A stretch of 64,000 bases of DNA, from assembly GCA_946122785.1 (NCBI GenBank), contig CAMGYJ010000005.1, positions 37,190,002 to 37,254,001 on the forward strand, in the 5' to 3' direction. Source of the stretch: Linum tenue. Its lineage: Eukaryota; Streptophyta; Magnoliopsida; Malpighiales; Linaceae. Each line of letters opens with the position of its first letter. Position 1 is the first letter of the stretch. Below, piece by piece: positions 1-10,126 of this stretch. Both the position numbers and the translations under genes were made by a program. The notes beneath the pieces were generated by a model. It was not told where the DNA came from, did not search any database, and worked only from the letters and a program-made list of their open reading frames with translations.

Positions 1-157
1 GATTTCCTCCTCTTTTGCCTCACCTGAAATTGCCGCCCTTCTTACTCCATCCTTCCTTTCTGCCGCCTCTTCAAATTGGCACATCATTGACCGCTGCTCA
101 TGTAATGTGACTTGAAAATTAATAAAGCATTTGATTCAACAAAAAAAAAAAAAAAAA
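1..157 (+). repeat. 3' tail of a LINE-type retroposon
   Basis: The segment ends with an AATAAA-like signal and a run of about 17 A (about 140-156), the usual 3' end of a plant L1-type LINE or processed retrocopy. No coding domain is visible, and the 5' part lies outside the window. It could also be the 3' end of a retrocopied mRNA. Confidence 0.45.
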
Positions 158-340
158 TTAAATCAGTTAGTTCTAAGTGTAAAAGAAATCAGGATCTCAA
201 AGAGGAGCTCTTCGTAAATTTTAGTGAAAGAAACCGATTATGATGCTAACGTTGCTCCTGTTGTTGATGCTAATGATGTTTTGGATGTTGATAAAGGGTT
301 TTATTTCAAATAATGCTAGATGTTTGTTACTTTGCAAATA

Positions 341-393
341 ATTATAGATCAATGTAGTATTGTCAAAAAAAAAAAATTATAGATCAATGTAGT
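341..393 (+). repeat. 18-bp direct repeat flanking a 17-bp A-rich micro-insert
   Basis: The 18-mer ATTATAGATCAATGTAGT occurs at 341-358 and 376-393. Between the copies lie only 17 bases, ATTGTC followed by 11 A. This matches a target site duplication around an almost completely 5'-truncated retroposon. The TTGTC-poly(A) ending is the same as that of the larger retroposon at 779-1708. A simple slippage duplication is the alternative. Confidence 0.5.
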
Positions 394-596
394 CAAAATT
401 GCGTTTTAAAACTTAAAAACTTACGATTTTATGTTTCTAGCTCACTAGAACGCTTCTACACAAAATCTCAGTTTTTATAACTTATGTAGTTAAAAACTCA
501 GCTTTAAAACTTAAAACCTTACAATTTTACGCTTCTAGATCACCAAAACGTTTCTACATAAAAACTCTCTTTTGACTACATTGTTATAGATGATAT
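376..596. repeat. Small inverted-repeat element with an internal 98-bp duplication
   Basis: The ends are inverted copies of a roughly 20-bp word (ATAGATCAATGTAGTCAAAA at the left; its complement with two extra bases at 575-596). Inside, a block starting near 403 (TTTAAAACTTAAAA, then CTTCTA and a second CTTCTACA) recurs about 98 bp later near 503. It looks like a short MITE made of two monomers. No target duplication was resolved. Confidence 0.4.
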
Positions 597-761
597 TATT
601 TCTTTTGCAATCATTTTCTAAACCAATGTATTTTTTATTATTTAATAAATTTACGGATAAATTTTTTTAGAGCCACATTTTTAACTTTCGAACAGGGTCT
701 CCGAATATTAGGGGTCGGCCCTGCTTCTCTGTCTCCCATCTCCTCCACTTTCGGTCACCCT

Positions 762-1725
762 CTCCGGCCTCTTCCTCTTACTTTATTTCAAAATTTCCTC
801 TCATCCCTCTCTAACCTTTTCCTCGGCAGAGTAGTGCTCCAAGGGCTGCCGCCGGCATCTCCTTGTGACCGGCGGTAGCCCGACCCCTTCCCCTTCTGCC
901 TGCTTCCATTTTCAGCTTCCTTGTATTTGTTTTCATGTTTTTCACTCTCTTGTTCCAGGCTTCCTGCTATTCAGTTTTTCCAGCCATTTTGGCATTTCGC
1001 TGCCCTGTTCTTGGGTTTTTTGCTGGGATTTGCTCTCCTTGGGGGCTGGATATGCATCTTTGGTTTTCCCTCTTGATGGTGGATTCATCAGCTTGTGTGG
1101 TGAATCGATTCACTGGTTTTCCCCTTCGTTTCTTCCCAGGTGGTTTGTTCTGCATCTTGGTGGCCTATGGAGGATGGATTGCGGTGTCTAGCCCTGCTGC
1201 TCGTCGTTTCGGATCTTTGATCTGGGGATTTGGGTTCTTCTTCTTCCCTTGACCAAGTCTTGATGCCTCGTTTTCCCCCTGCCTCTTCAGCTCGGAGCAT
1301 TTCGATCCTCAATCTTGTTCACCGCCATGTAATCCCTCACCCGAGATTCACTGTGTTGAGCGTCTTCGAGCGACTCCCAGGAGGCGGCATATGACATTGT
1401 GTTCAATCGTCATGGACTCGGTCGGATCGGACGAGCTGATTGCGCTTGGTGCTACTTTGTTTCATTTGATTGCAAGAGAGCTTTCGATGTTTACTGCTTT
1501 TGGTTCAAGTGTTTCAGATCCATTGTTGGGTTACTCTTTCTGTGTTTTGTGCTCTTCTTGTTGTATCTCTGAAGCACAGATTGACGATCCATGTGCTTGA
1601 TTTTGTCTGTCCTTTGTTCCAATTTTGGTTTGCTTTGTTGGTTCTCTTGTAATCGATTTTTCAAAGTGCAATGCAAGTATTCCCTTTGTCAAAAAAAAAA
1701 AAAAAAAACTCCGGCCTCTTCCTCT
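762..1725 (+). mobile_element. Non-LTR retroposon with perfect 17-bp target duplication
   Basis: The 17-mer CTCCGGCCTCTTCCTCT occurs at 762-778 and again at 1709-1725, directly after an 18-A tail (1691-1708). The inserted body is 779-1708 (930 bp). A perfect target duplication plus a terminal A-run is the signature of LINE-mediated retroposition. The body contains pyrimidine-rich text and short open frames (865-1191, 935-1252), but I recognise no LINE endonuclease or reverse transcriptase, so it is a non-autonomous or 5'-truncated copy. The 3' end (TTCCCTTTGTC then A) resembles plant L1 3' UTRs. The intact duplication suggests a fairly recent insertion. Confidence 0.75.
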
Positions 1726-1991
1726 CATCTCTTCCCCATGTCAGTCACCCAGTACGTACCAGCCTCTCCCCCCATCATCTCAAGTAGTACTAGTCGTCTC
1801 TGATTAATTATCTGCCAAATGCCAACCCTCAAATACAATGGATCTGAATCTAGTACCAAAAATAGCATCATGCAACAAAGTACAAGCCGACAAAAGAAGA
1901 AAGGTGAGCAGTATTGAACTCATTGCTTCTTTTGTTGTGTTTTATGTGCGTTTGGATAGCTGGATCTAACTAACCCAATGAGATAGTTTTC

Positions 1992-4450
1992 AGGGGTTGA
2001 TCGATACGGCTACGGCAAGAAGACAACGTACAGTGACGAGTTTGGCGACGGGAGCATAAGTGTCATAATAATCGACTCCCTCGATCTGGGTGAACCCTTT
2101 TGCAACTAGCCGTGCCTTGAACCGTTCCACTGTCCCATTCGACAAATACTTGACTTTGTACACCCATTTGGAGTCGATAGCATGCTTGCCAGGCGGAAGA
2201 AATACAAGGGACCAGGTACCATTTGCGACGAGAGCATCAAACTCTTGGCGCATTGCCATGCGCCAATGCTCATACTTGACAGCTTCCCAGTAATAGGTGG
2301 GCTCAAATATTGTGCTGAAATTACTTAGATAGGCTCGATGTTCGGGTGATATCCTCTCGTAGCTGACGTAATTACACATGGGATAGCGAACATGTTGTGA
2401 TTGGGCCAAGTGACTAGGAAGTTGGACTTCATATCCACGAAGTCTAACACTTGGTTGGGGAATCCTGGTGCTCTTTCAAAAAGCAAGTGAAGACCCAACA
2501 AGCTGCTCTGGCTGATTAGGAGCAGGTTGTGATGCACTAAGGGAACTATCCATGGGCACAACAGGCGATGAATTGGGACTGGACTCATCTGCTGGCGACG
2601 TGGGAGTAGCTCCCCCTGTGGATGAGGTGGATTCAGAGACTACTCCCCCTTGTGATGGGGATGAGACGGGATCTGCCTCCCTTTGGTGCGATGAGGAGAG
2701 GGGATCGGAGGATGCTCCCCCTTGCAATGATGAAGAGTGATGTGTCGAATCCTTAGGGGGTGAAGGTGTCGTCGTTGGTGAGGAAGCATCTTCCTCATCG
2801 AAGGAGTCCACAACCACATCATCAAGTGAGTCAGCTACCTCTTGTACCATGTCAAGGAGGCTCCGGTCAGTATCATCGGCAAAACGGAAGGTGGGATCCC
2901 CGGAAGACTGAGCTGTGGGGAAAAACTGCTCAGACGAGGTGACTTCGGCGGGATGGAGCTTTTGGAAGGGACAGACTTCCTCCAAAAAGAAAACATCTCG
3001 CGACATGTAAATGATATGACGATCGATGTCAAAAACCCGATAGCCGCGCTGAGCGGCAGGATATCCAACAAAAATTCCTGGCTTACCACGAGCAGCAAAC
3101 TTGTTGAGACCCGAGCGTGTGTCCTTTGCGTAAACCAAGCAACCAAACTTCCTGAGATGATCATACTTCAGAACTTCTCCGAACAAGACTTCATACGGCG
3201 TTTTATTTTGGATGGCAGTGAGAGGCATCCGATTGATTAAATAGGCCGCGGTAAGTATGCATTCTCCCCAGAAGTTGATCGGCAAGCCTGAGTGGAAACA
3301 AAGTGCTCTGGCAGTATCCAGCAAATGACGATGCTTGCGTTCGACTACGCCATTTTGTTGCAGAGTATCTGTGCAAGAAGTTTGATGGATGATGCCCTCC
3401 TTTTCGTAATAGTCGCGCAGTTCAGGGACAGAGAACTCGCGGCCATTATCACTCTGAATGCGCTTGACTTGGCCATTATACTGCACGCACACCTGATTAA
3501 GGAAAAGCAATAGAAAGAGAGCAACTTCGGACTTGGTAAGAAAATAATGAGCTTCTGTGAATGAAGCTTGATTATATCCTCCCCAAATATCAATGTGAAC
3601 AAGCTCAAAACATGACTTTGTCTTTATGCTGCTAACAACAAACGGTAGCCGAGTTTGCTTAGCTCGTAAACAAGACTGACATGGTTCCTTGCTTACAACT
3701 AAGGTGCTAGAAAGATATGGCTGCAAAATATTTAGTTTGGCTGCTGACAGATGACCGAGACGTGCATGCCATAATACTGAATCACAAACTGCCTGCTGAG
3801 CTGCGAATGCGACCGGGCGACCTTGATCGAAAATCCGCAGGTAGTACAGCCCATCCACGTGTTTACCCGTACCAATCATCGCTTTCGATCTTAAGTCATG
3901 GATGACACAGAAATTGCTTAGAAACATCACTGCCACAGAATGATCGGCCGTGAGACGACTGACGGACAACATATTGCACTGGAATTCAGGTACATGCAAT
4001 ACACGTTGAAGAGTTACTCCATTGGCCAATATTGTTCGACCAATACCACGAACCGGAATACTTGTACCATTAGGTATTCTAAACTGTAGTGCCGAGTTTG
4101 ACTCGAACTCACCATCAAACAATGAAACGTTTTTAGCAATATGCTCATTACACCTGGAGTCAATTACCCATGTATTAGACGAAGGATAAGACGATGAACC
4201 TGCATATTGGCTTTGGGCGTTCTGGAATCACAGTAGCTGCCTTTGGTTCAGAGTTGAGAAAGGCCTTGAGTTGAGCAATCTGTTCTGCCGTGAGCCCCGG
4301 AATGACTGTCTCTGAGGTCTCGATAGCTGCTGCCTATGGAGCAGATCGCTGCTGTTGGTTACGGCGGCACGGCCTCTCTCCCTTTTCACCCGACCTTGGC
4401 GGCCAACCAATGATGTCATAGCAGGTCTCACGTAGGTGACCTACTTTCTC
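1992..4450 (-). pseudogene. copia pol remnant: zinc knuckle, GAG-pre-integrase, integrase, partial RT
   Basis: Directly below the hAT insertion the frame resumes with the rest of a CCHC knuckle (HCEKVGHLRETC), then a degenerate protease region, a stop at 4228-4230, and a long frame 4122-2476. That frame has a GAG-pre-integrase segment (WHARLGHLS), integrase core (HIDIWGGYNQASF, QSDNGREF, QQNGVVERKHRHLLDTAR) and a Ser/Pro-rich linker. A stop at 2476-2478 precedes the RT start ([25 protein letters not shown]), which breaks off near 1992. About 16 residues normally found between YFLT and TKSEVA in the integrase are missing in frame. This is a non-functional relic. Confidence 0.85.
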
Positions 4451-4458
4451 ACAGTGGG

Positions 4459-5315
4459 TAGGGTTGGTAATCGGTCGGTATCCGGTATACCGGATACCGA
4501 TTACCCGGTATTCGGTATACCGGTTGCTGGCATCGTGGCTGCCGAATACCGATACCGAATTTCAGTCGGTATACCGGTATACCGGGTAATCGGTATCCGG
4601 TATGAACTCGGTATCCCGAAAACAGTCGGGCATAATGGGGAAGAAGAACTGTCGCCGCTAGAATCGTCATCTCCGTCGGAATCTCTGCACTCAAACTCAG
4701 CGAACACTCGCCTCCTCCCCTGTTCTTCTTCTTCTTCCCTTCTTTTGTCTTCTAAATCCTTCCTTACTTCTTCTACCTCTCCGCCGGCGACTGCTGCTGC
4801 TAGTGAAGAGAAGAGGATGACGGAGATGCGGCGTCGCTCTCCCTGTCGGCGACTGCTGCTGGCTGAGGTGGGAGGGAGATCGAGTTTGGGCTTCGGGGAA
4901 GAGAAGAGGAAGAGGAAGCCGAGGCTAGTTGCTGGGGGCGACAGGTTGAATCGGACAGAGGAGAAAGGAGTGGGGCGGCGGGGGTTGTTGAACAGTGGAT
5001 TGAATCGGGGAGGTCGAGTGTCGGTGGTCGCCGGGTCGGGGATGGTTGCGGGTGGGAACTGGGAAAATTTAGTTTAGGGTTTATTTAATCAAAATCCAAT
5101 CCCCCCTGCGGACCTGCCATTACGCTGTGCTGCACTATTTTTTTTAAGTTTCGGCATTCCGGTATACCAAAATACCGTCGGTATTTACCGCCAAGTATTC
5201 GGTATTATCGAATGGATTATTTCTTCCCCGAATACCGATACCGCGGGTATTCGGTATACTGGATACCGTCGGTAACCGGTAAGACCGAATACCGGTTTAC
5301 CGAATACCAACCATA
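4459..5315. mobile_element. hAT-like element inserted in the copia zinc knuckle
   Basis: Ends: TAGGGTTGGTAATCGGT at 4459 and, inverted, TATGGTTGGTATTCGGT ending at 5315 (15 of 17 match). Flanks ACAGTGGG (4451-4458) and TTAGTGGG (5316-5323) are an 8-bp target duplication with two changes, the hAT size. Both ends are packed with GGTATACCGG-like palindromic words. The middle (about 4640-5070) is GC-rich with a plus-strand open frame (4436-5077) of low complexity that I do not recognise. No transposase is visible, so it is non-autonomous. Confidence 0.8.
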
Positions 5316-5323
5316 TTAGTGGG

Positions 5324-6142
5324 AGCACTTTGGACGCCCCTCGGATGGCCTTTCGTAGACTTTGCCCGCTCTCCTTGACCTTGGAAAGCTGCTGCTTCAA
5401 CACGTGACCTGCTTTCATGATTAATGTTCTGGTGTTGTTCATCGTTTGCAACCAAGTGATATGCCTCACCGAGACTAGGTGGGGGTTTCAATGTCAACAG
5501 CTGGGTGCGAACTGTGGAGAAAGAGTCATCCAGGCCGACTAAGAAATCAAGCAATCTCATTGACTCATGAGATTCTCTGGTCCTCTATTCAACATTGCAA
5601 GTACATTGACCACATGTACACTTTGCTGGCGGGTCCAGTGACAGCCAATCGTCCCATAAGCATTTGAGTTTTGCATAAGATGCAGAAACAGAGGAACGAT
5701 CTTGACGCAAATAGGTGATTTGACGTCGAATTTTGTACCGACGAGGAAGGGTCCCAGTGTTGAACCGTTCCTGTAACTCATCCCATATTTCTTTGGCGGT
5801 GAAACCTGTCCTAAGACTGCTGCGGATTTCCCGTGACATAGATTGACGAAGCCACCCAACGACCATGGCATTACAATGAATCAATGCATTGAGTTGATCT
5901 CCAGAAGTTGGACGGGGGACAGTGCCAATAACAAAACCGAATTTGTTTTTGGCGATGAGTGCGTTGGACATCTCTGCAGACCACTCACCGTAATTGACGT
6001 CGGTGAGAAGATCTCCAACAAACACGTGACTAGGAGCATCGGAAGGATGCAAGAACAACGGCGATGTAGGACTGATGACTTCACCACTATCGCTCACAAC
6101 TGGCTTCTTCTGCTCGCTACCGGACGAGGAGTCGTCCACCAT
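5324..6142 (-). pseudogene. copia gag remnant
   Basis: The minus-strand frame opens at 6142 with a Ser-rich leader and then a copia gag core (HPSDAP, then NYGEWSAEM, then IWDELQERF), the UBN2/retrotran-gag type that packages element RNA. An in-frame TAG at 5585-5587 interrupts it. The same frame continues from 5560 (MRLLDFLVGLDDSFSTVRTQ) down to the start of the zinc knuckle at about 5324, where the hAT insertion begins. There is no frameshift, only the stop. The protein is not producible in full. Confidence 0.8.
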
Positions 6143-6223
6143 GATTGGGATGCGAGGACAAGCAACCTAAATCAAGAAGACGAGAGCAGCTAGGGCAAGC
6201 GTGAAACTCTGACGATGATCAAA

Positions 6224-6235
6224 GCTCTGATACCA
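6224..6235 (-). other. Primer-binding site of the copia element (initiator tRNA-Met type)
   Basis: The minus strand reads TGGTATCAGAGC, complementary to the 3' end of plant initiator tRNA-Met, three bases inside the LTR end. Confidence 0.85.
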
Positions 6236-6238
6236 TAA

Positions 6239-6519
6239 TGAAGTCGGCAATGCGGAATAAACCAATCACACAACACGACGATTTACGTGGTATCCTCGTT
6301 CGATGTGAACGAGACTAATCCACGGAGAGCTCGAACGAGCTCTCGGCTTGACTAATTTTATTTATAACTTGTGACTGCGTTGGCTTGCCACAACTCGGCA
6401 GCACAACTTATATAGACAAGCTTGTAGGGTTTTCCTTGTACGGTCGTGGGAGAAAAGCTTGACAAAAAAAGAATTATTACCTAACAAGGACACGGACACT
6501 GACGTGGACGTAACTAGAC
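6239..6519 (-). repeat. LTR of the copia element
   Basis: On the minus strand the LTR ends in CA at 6239, three bases before the primer-binding site. It contains a TATATAAG box (near 6408) and a block with AATCCACGGAGAG that also occurs in the solo LTR at 54020-54270. The outer boundary (a TG on the minus strand at about 6519) is my best guess, because no second LTR or target duplication is available. Confidence 0.6.
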
Positions 6520-6596
6520 ACTGCCACGTCGGGACTACTATGTAATAGATTGGGATGGCGACGATTCTGGAATCGACGATTGCCCGTGCAGAAGGT

Positions 6597-7418
6597 TACG
6601 AGCGTTCAAACGGTGTGGTTACAATGGTAATCGTTTTAACCAATACTGTTTGGATAATTTAGTTTGGTTAATTTGGATAATTGGTTTGGTTTTGTTAAAT
6701 TTTTTAGCTTGTTTGGTTTAGGTGGTTTGGTTTGGTTTCAGACACTCCTAACTAGCCAAACCAAATTAACCAGATAAATAATTAGCCATATATCTAATAT
6801 ATACATATACTTAAGACTTTGAATAACCACTCAAGAGTTAAACGTTCATCCTTTTAGACTCATAAAATATAAAGCTTGATATTGTTCCTATAATGTATAT
6901 TTGTATATGTAGAGTGTAAATCGACCACAACATATGAATGCCTAATTTAGATAAATCTCATACATTATGTTGGATGAAAACTTGAAAGCAATGTCCTTTC
7001 AGCTTATGAAAATTGCTAAAAGACTAAGTCAATTCAAACAAACACAACAATTCATTAACCCATACCATTGTGATAAATTTTTGTTAGGTGAATACTTCTG
7101 TACTAACCGTAAGATAATTGTCTTAGTTGCATGTATTTATTTTAAGGGTCAACTGTAACTATGTGTTGATTGTTATGTTTTATTCATTATATAAATTGTG
7201 AATTGATAAATTAACCAAAAAATTCTCACTTAATGATAATATGATTTTATATGGGTTAATGTGGTTAACCAATTAACCAAACCAATTAAATTTTAGTTTG
7301 GTTAATTTGGTTGTTGTATTAGTTTGGACAGTTTGGTTATGATATTGTACTCCATGGTTAATAAAATTTAGCCTTATTTGGTTTGTTAATAACCATGGTA
7401 ACCATTTAAACACTCCTA
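6597..7418. mobile_element. hAT-type MITE
   Basis: Perfect 8-bp target duplication CAGAAGGT at 6589-6596 and 7419-7426. Ends TACGAGCGTTCAAACGG and, inverted, TAGGAGTGTTTAAATGG are related. Subterminal regions are full of GGTTTGGTTTGG-like repeats in both orientations, and the centre is AT-rich. No transposase frame; the 63-residue frame at 6967 is not credible. Confidence 0.8.
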
Positions 7419-7429
7419 CAGAAGGTCGG

Positions 7430-8530
7430 AGGAATGAAGCGAGGAGTTGTCAGACAAAAGGGGATCTCGGGAAGAGTAGGGAGGATTTTGATTGCGTTTT
7501 TTATAATTTTCTTTTATTTTTTCAAATAATTATATAAATTAATAAATATTCATGTGGCTGGTTGATTCTTTGCCACATCACCAATCGTCTGCCAACTTAG
7601 TGATGAAATTGCCACGTCAAAGTTAGCTAACAGTTGACCGGACGGTAAGTTGACAATTTGGCTATTAAATTGTTTTTGAAAAGGTTTGGTTATTATTTTG
7701 TTTAAAATTAAATGTTTGGCTATTAAATTGTATTTACCCTAATTATATTTTACTTGGTGAGAGATTAATTAAGACAAGCATGTATAAGTCATCTTGTTAA
7801 GCAAGTAAGAACAAGTTAACCTTGCTTAGTTAGCCACTTTTATGATACATCACTACCAGATGACGATACATAACACTATAGTTAATTAATCATAAGACTC
7901 AATGATGATACGTAACACAATTGCAATCAACCATGTTAGGTATGCAACCGGACGATGATATGTAACGTGGTTGGCATATCGTAGTTTTGACACCAGATGG
8001 CGATATGTAACGCGGTGGTTATGGCTCATGTTAAGTAAAAAAGCAGGTAGTGGCACCAACTAAGTCAAGGTAGGGGGCCCATAATAAGATAAAAGAGGTG
8101 AACAAGATTAATAAGTTCAAGAACTCCTAATAATGTACTAAGACACTGCATGGCATTTTCACTCATTATGCATGTTGCTTGATTTTATATTATATGTAAA
8201 GAATGGAATATAGGATTAGGATTGATCCCAACGCCCGCATTCAGGAGCTGTAAGCAAGTAGGAGTATTCAGACCACCGACTAAGATAAAAATGTTTCTCG
8301 AGATGTCATTCTCACAAGGGTTAGTGATTGCTGAAACTTCCAATTGAACCACCTTTACTTATTTGATTTTATTAGTAGCATTGAGACTGATGCTCATTTA
8401 TGATTTTTTAAAGAAAGATTTCCTACAGCGACTTGAAATTATTTATGATATTTTAATTGTTCCTTTCGTGTTGAATAAATTTCAATTTCTCAAGGTCAAT
8501 TTGGTAAAAGTATTGCCTGGCCGGGTTAGG
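7430..8530. other. AT-rich intergenic DNA with a degenerate short repeat
   Basis: No gene recognised. From about 7859 to 8020 a word of the form GATGRYGATAYRTAACRC recurs four times (GATA at 7865, 7907, 7957 and 8002; spacing 42, 50 and 45 bp). The part around 7560-7730 resembles one end of a TIR element (CCACATCACC, GTTGACCGG), but no partner end was found. Confidence 0.4.
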
Positions 8531-8537
8531 GTTTTAC

Positions 8538-8791
8538 GTCTTAGGCAAATCCCACATTGACAAAGCACAGGAGATATCTATGGTTCATACCTTAATTGAC
8601 AAGATGCATTTTGGGGTGAAATGGAGGAGTTCTTGTAAGAACTCCAAAGTTAAATGTGCTCAGTGTGGAGCACAACAAGGATGAGTGAACTTATGGGAAG
8701 TCACCTTGAATTGCACACAAAGTCGAAAATCGTGAGGGTCGAGGCCCAAAGCGGACAATATCTTCGCCGGGAAAAGGTTCAGGTTGTCACA
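8538..8791 (+). repeat. 5S rRNA-related LTR relic (Cassandra/TRIM type)
   Basis: From about 8634 to 8717 the sequence follows the 3' half of plant 5S rRNA (AGAACTCC, AGTTAA-TGTGCT, AGGATGAGTGAACTTATGGG, AAGTC, TTGCAC), including diverged versions of the internal RNA polymerase III control region. It is preceded by AAATCCCACATTGACAAAGC and followed by AAAGCGGACAATATC and TGTCACA, words typical of Cassandra-like TRIM LTRs. Only one LTR-like copy is seen, so a solo LTR is likely. The 5' boundary is approximate. It is too diverged to be a working 5S gene. Confidence 0.6.
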
Positions 8792-9549
8792 GTCACGTCG
8801 GCCGACATGCCACTAGTTGAACCTGGTTCAACTGGTGCCGATTATGAAACCGGCATGAACACCATCGATATGAACGACATGGTCGACTTACGAATTCTTA
8901 GTAAAATGACATCGGTTTTAGTGTATATAATTAATAAAAAATTGGTTTATTATTTATTTCATGTATTTAAAAGTCAAAATTTGATGTTATTTGTTAGATT
9001 ATAAGTAAATTATTCTCAAATATATTTTTATATATGATTAAATTCATGAAATGTTAATGATTTTCATATTTTTATATATTTTGTTAAAGCGGCATGAACC
9101 AGCACAAAACAGTTATACCACTGGTCAAGTATCTAATAGACTGCTGTATGATGCCTAACAGCTATTTAGTGAATGGACTTAGAGGTATTAAGAGGTACAA
9201 CATGATATATTTTCAAAAAGTTATAGCAAAAACTAATATCTGATCGTAAAAAGTGAAGGAAAAATAATAATGATGATGAAAATAAGAAGTAAGATAAAAA
9301 AAAATATATTGACAATAAAGAAGAAATCAATGTCAATTTGATAATATGGGAGTTTAATCTCGTTATTTCATTATTGTTGAAGTTGAACTCACCAACAAAC
9401 CGGAGATAAAAACAGATAGCATACTAGCACGCTTCATCGATCGTACGAGACAAAGATCATTCCACTCTACCTTGTCCATCGATGCTATGTGCAGTCGGCG
9501 CACACACACGCACGACAAGGATGAAGGAATACAGTTAAGGTATTATTGT
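8792..9549. other. Intergenic DNA, nothing recognised
   Basis: AT-rich sequence without a convincing coding frame or repeat boundary. It contains the 3' flank of minus-strand peptide gene copy A. Confidence 0.4.
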
Positions 9550-9609
9550 CTATCTGCCATGATCCATTCTACCGTGATGATCAGGAATCGATGGATGTAC
9601 CCCGACCTC

Positions 9610-10046
9610 TGTCACATGTGGCCAATGACATGGCGCCAACAAGGTGACAACAAGGCTGCACATGTGTCATGCATGGAAGACTAGTAGCATAGAGATGCTC
9701 CTAGGATTCTCCACCTTAATAGAGAGCTTAATGGTGCACTTATTAGCTACATTATGGTAGTATTTATAGAGTGCATAATGGGGGGACTTAATGGGTGTAT
9801 TGATGTAGTAGAGGGACATTATGAGGGGCATTGATGCCTTGTATGAGGAGAGGCCTATATAAGGAGCCATCTCCCTCACTTGTAACTCATTCCATCATTT
9901 TTGAGAGTAATACACACTAGAGAGTTCTCCCAATCCTTTGTCTTGAGTTCTTGTTCTTTGCTTTCAAGTGAGTTGAGAGAAAGGCTGCCTAGCGCTCTAA
10001 CGGAATTGAGAGCTAGGGCCGCACGATCGAGAGTAAGGTCGTGACA
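9610..10046 (+). repeat. 5' LTR of the chromovirus
   Basis: Length 437 bp, TGTCAC to GTGACA. It contains a CTATATAAGG TATA box near 9854-9863, the likely start of element transcription. Confidence 0.95.
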
Positions 10047-10048
10047 AG

Positions 10049-10060
10049 TGGTATCAGAGC
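10049..10060 (+). other. Primer-binding site of the chromovirus
   Basis: TGGTATCAGAGC, two bases after the 5' LTR; initiator tRNA-Met type. Confidence 0.9.
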
Positions 10061-10126
10061 CTGGTTCGGCTTTGTGCAAGCAAAGTTGAACCTAGAGCCA
10101 GAAGGAAAGGAAGAACCTCACCAAAA

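Larger units (their letters stand above)
1992..6519 (-). mobile_element. Truncated Ty1/copia retrotransposon (Ale-like), minus strand
   Basis: Read on the minus strand: LTR (about 6519-6239), a TGGTATCAGAGC primer-binding site, copia-type gag, a CCHC knuckle split by a hAT element, GAG-pre-integrase, integrase core and the first part of reverse transcriptase. It then stops abruptly near 1992, inside RT, so the catalytic part of RT, RNase H and the other LTR are missing. All coding pieces share one reading frame once the 865 bp of inserted hAT sequence plus target duplication is discounted. Three in-frame stops (5585-5587, 4228-4230, 2476-2478) and an internal in-frame deletion in the integrase show it is dead. 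The Ale-type assignment rests on gag style and short LTR only. Confidence 0.85.

Noticed and set aside
865..1252. Overlapping open frames inside the first retroposon as a gene
   Set aside because: Pyrimidine-rich low-complexity translation, two overlapping frames of similar length, no domain, and the whole lies inside a retroposed unit.
4436..5077. 213-codon plus-strand frame as a protein gene
   Set aside because: It starts outside and runs through the hAT-like element. The first part translates the GGTATACC repeats and the rest is low-complexity.
8634..8717. Functional 5S rRNA gene
   Set aside because: Only the 3' half is present, it is diverged at conserved positions, and it sits in an LTR-like context.
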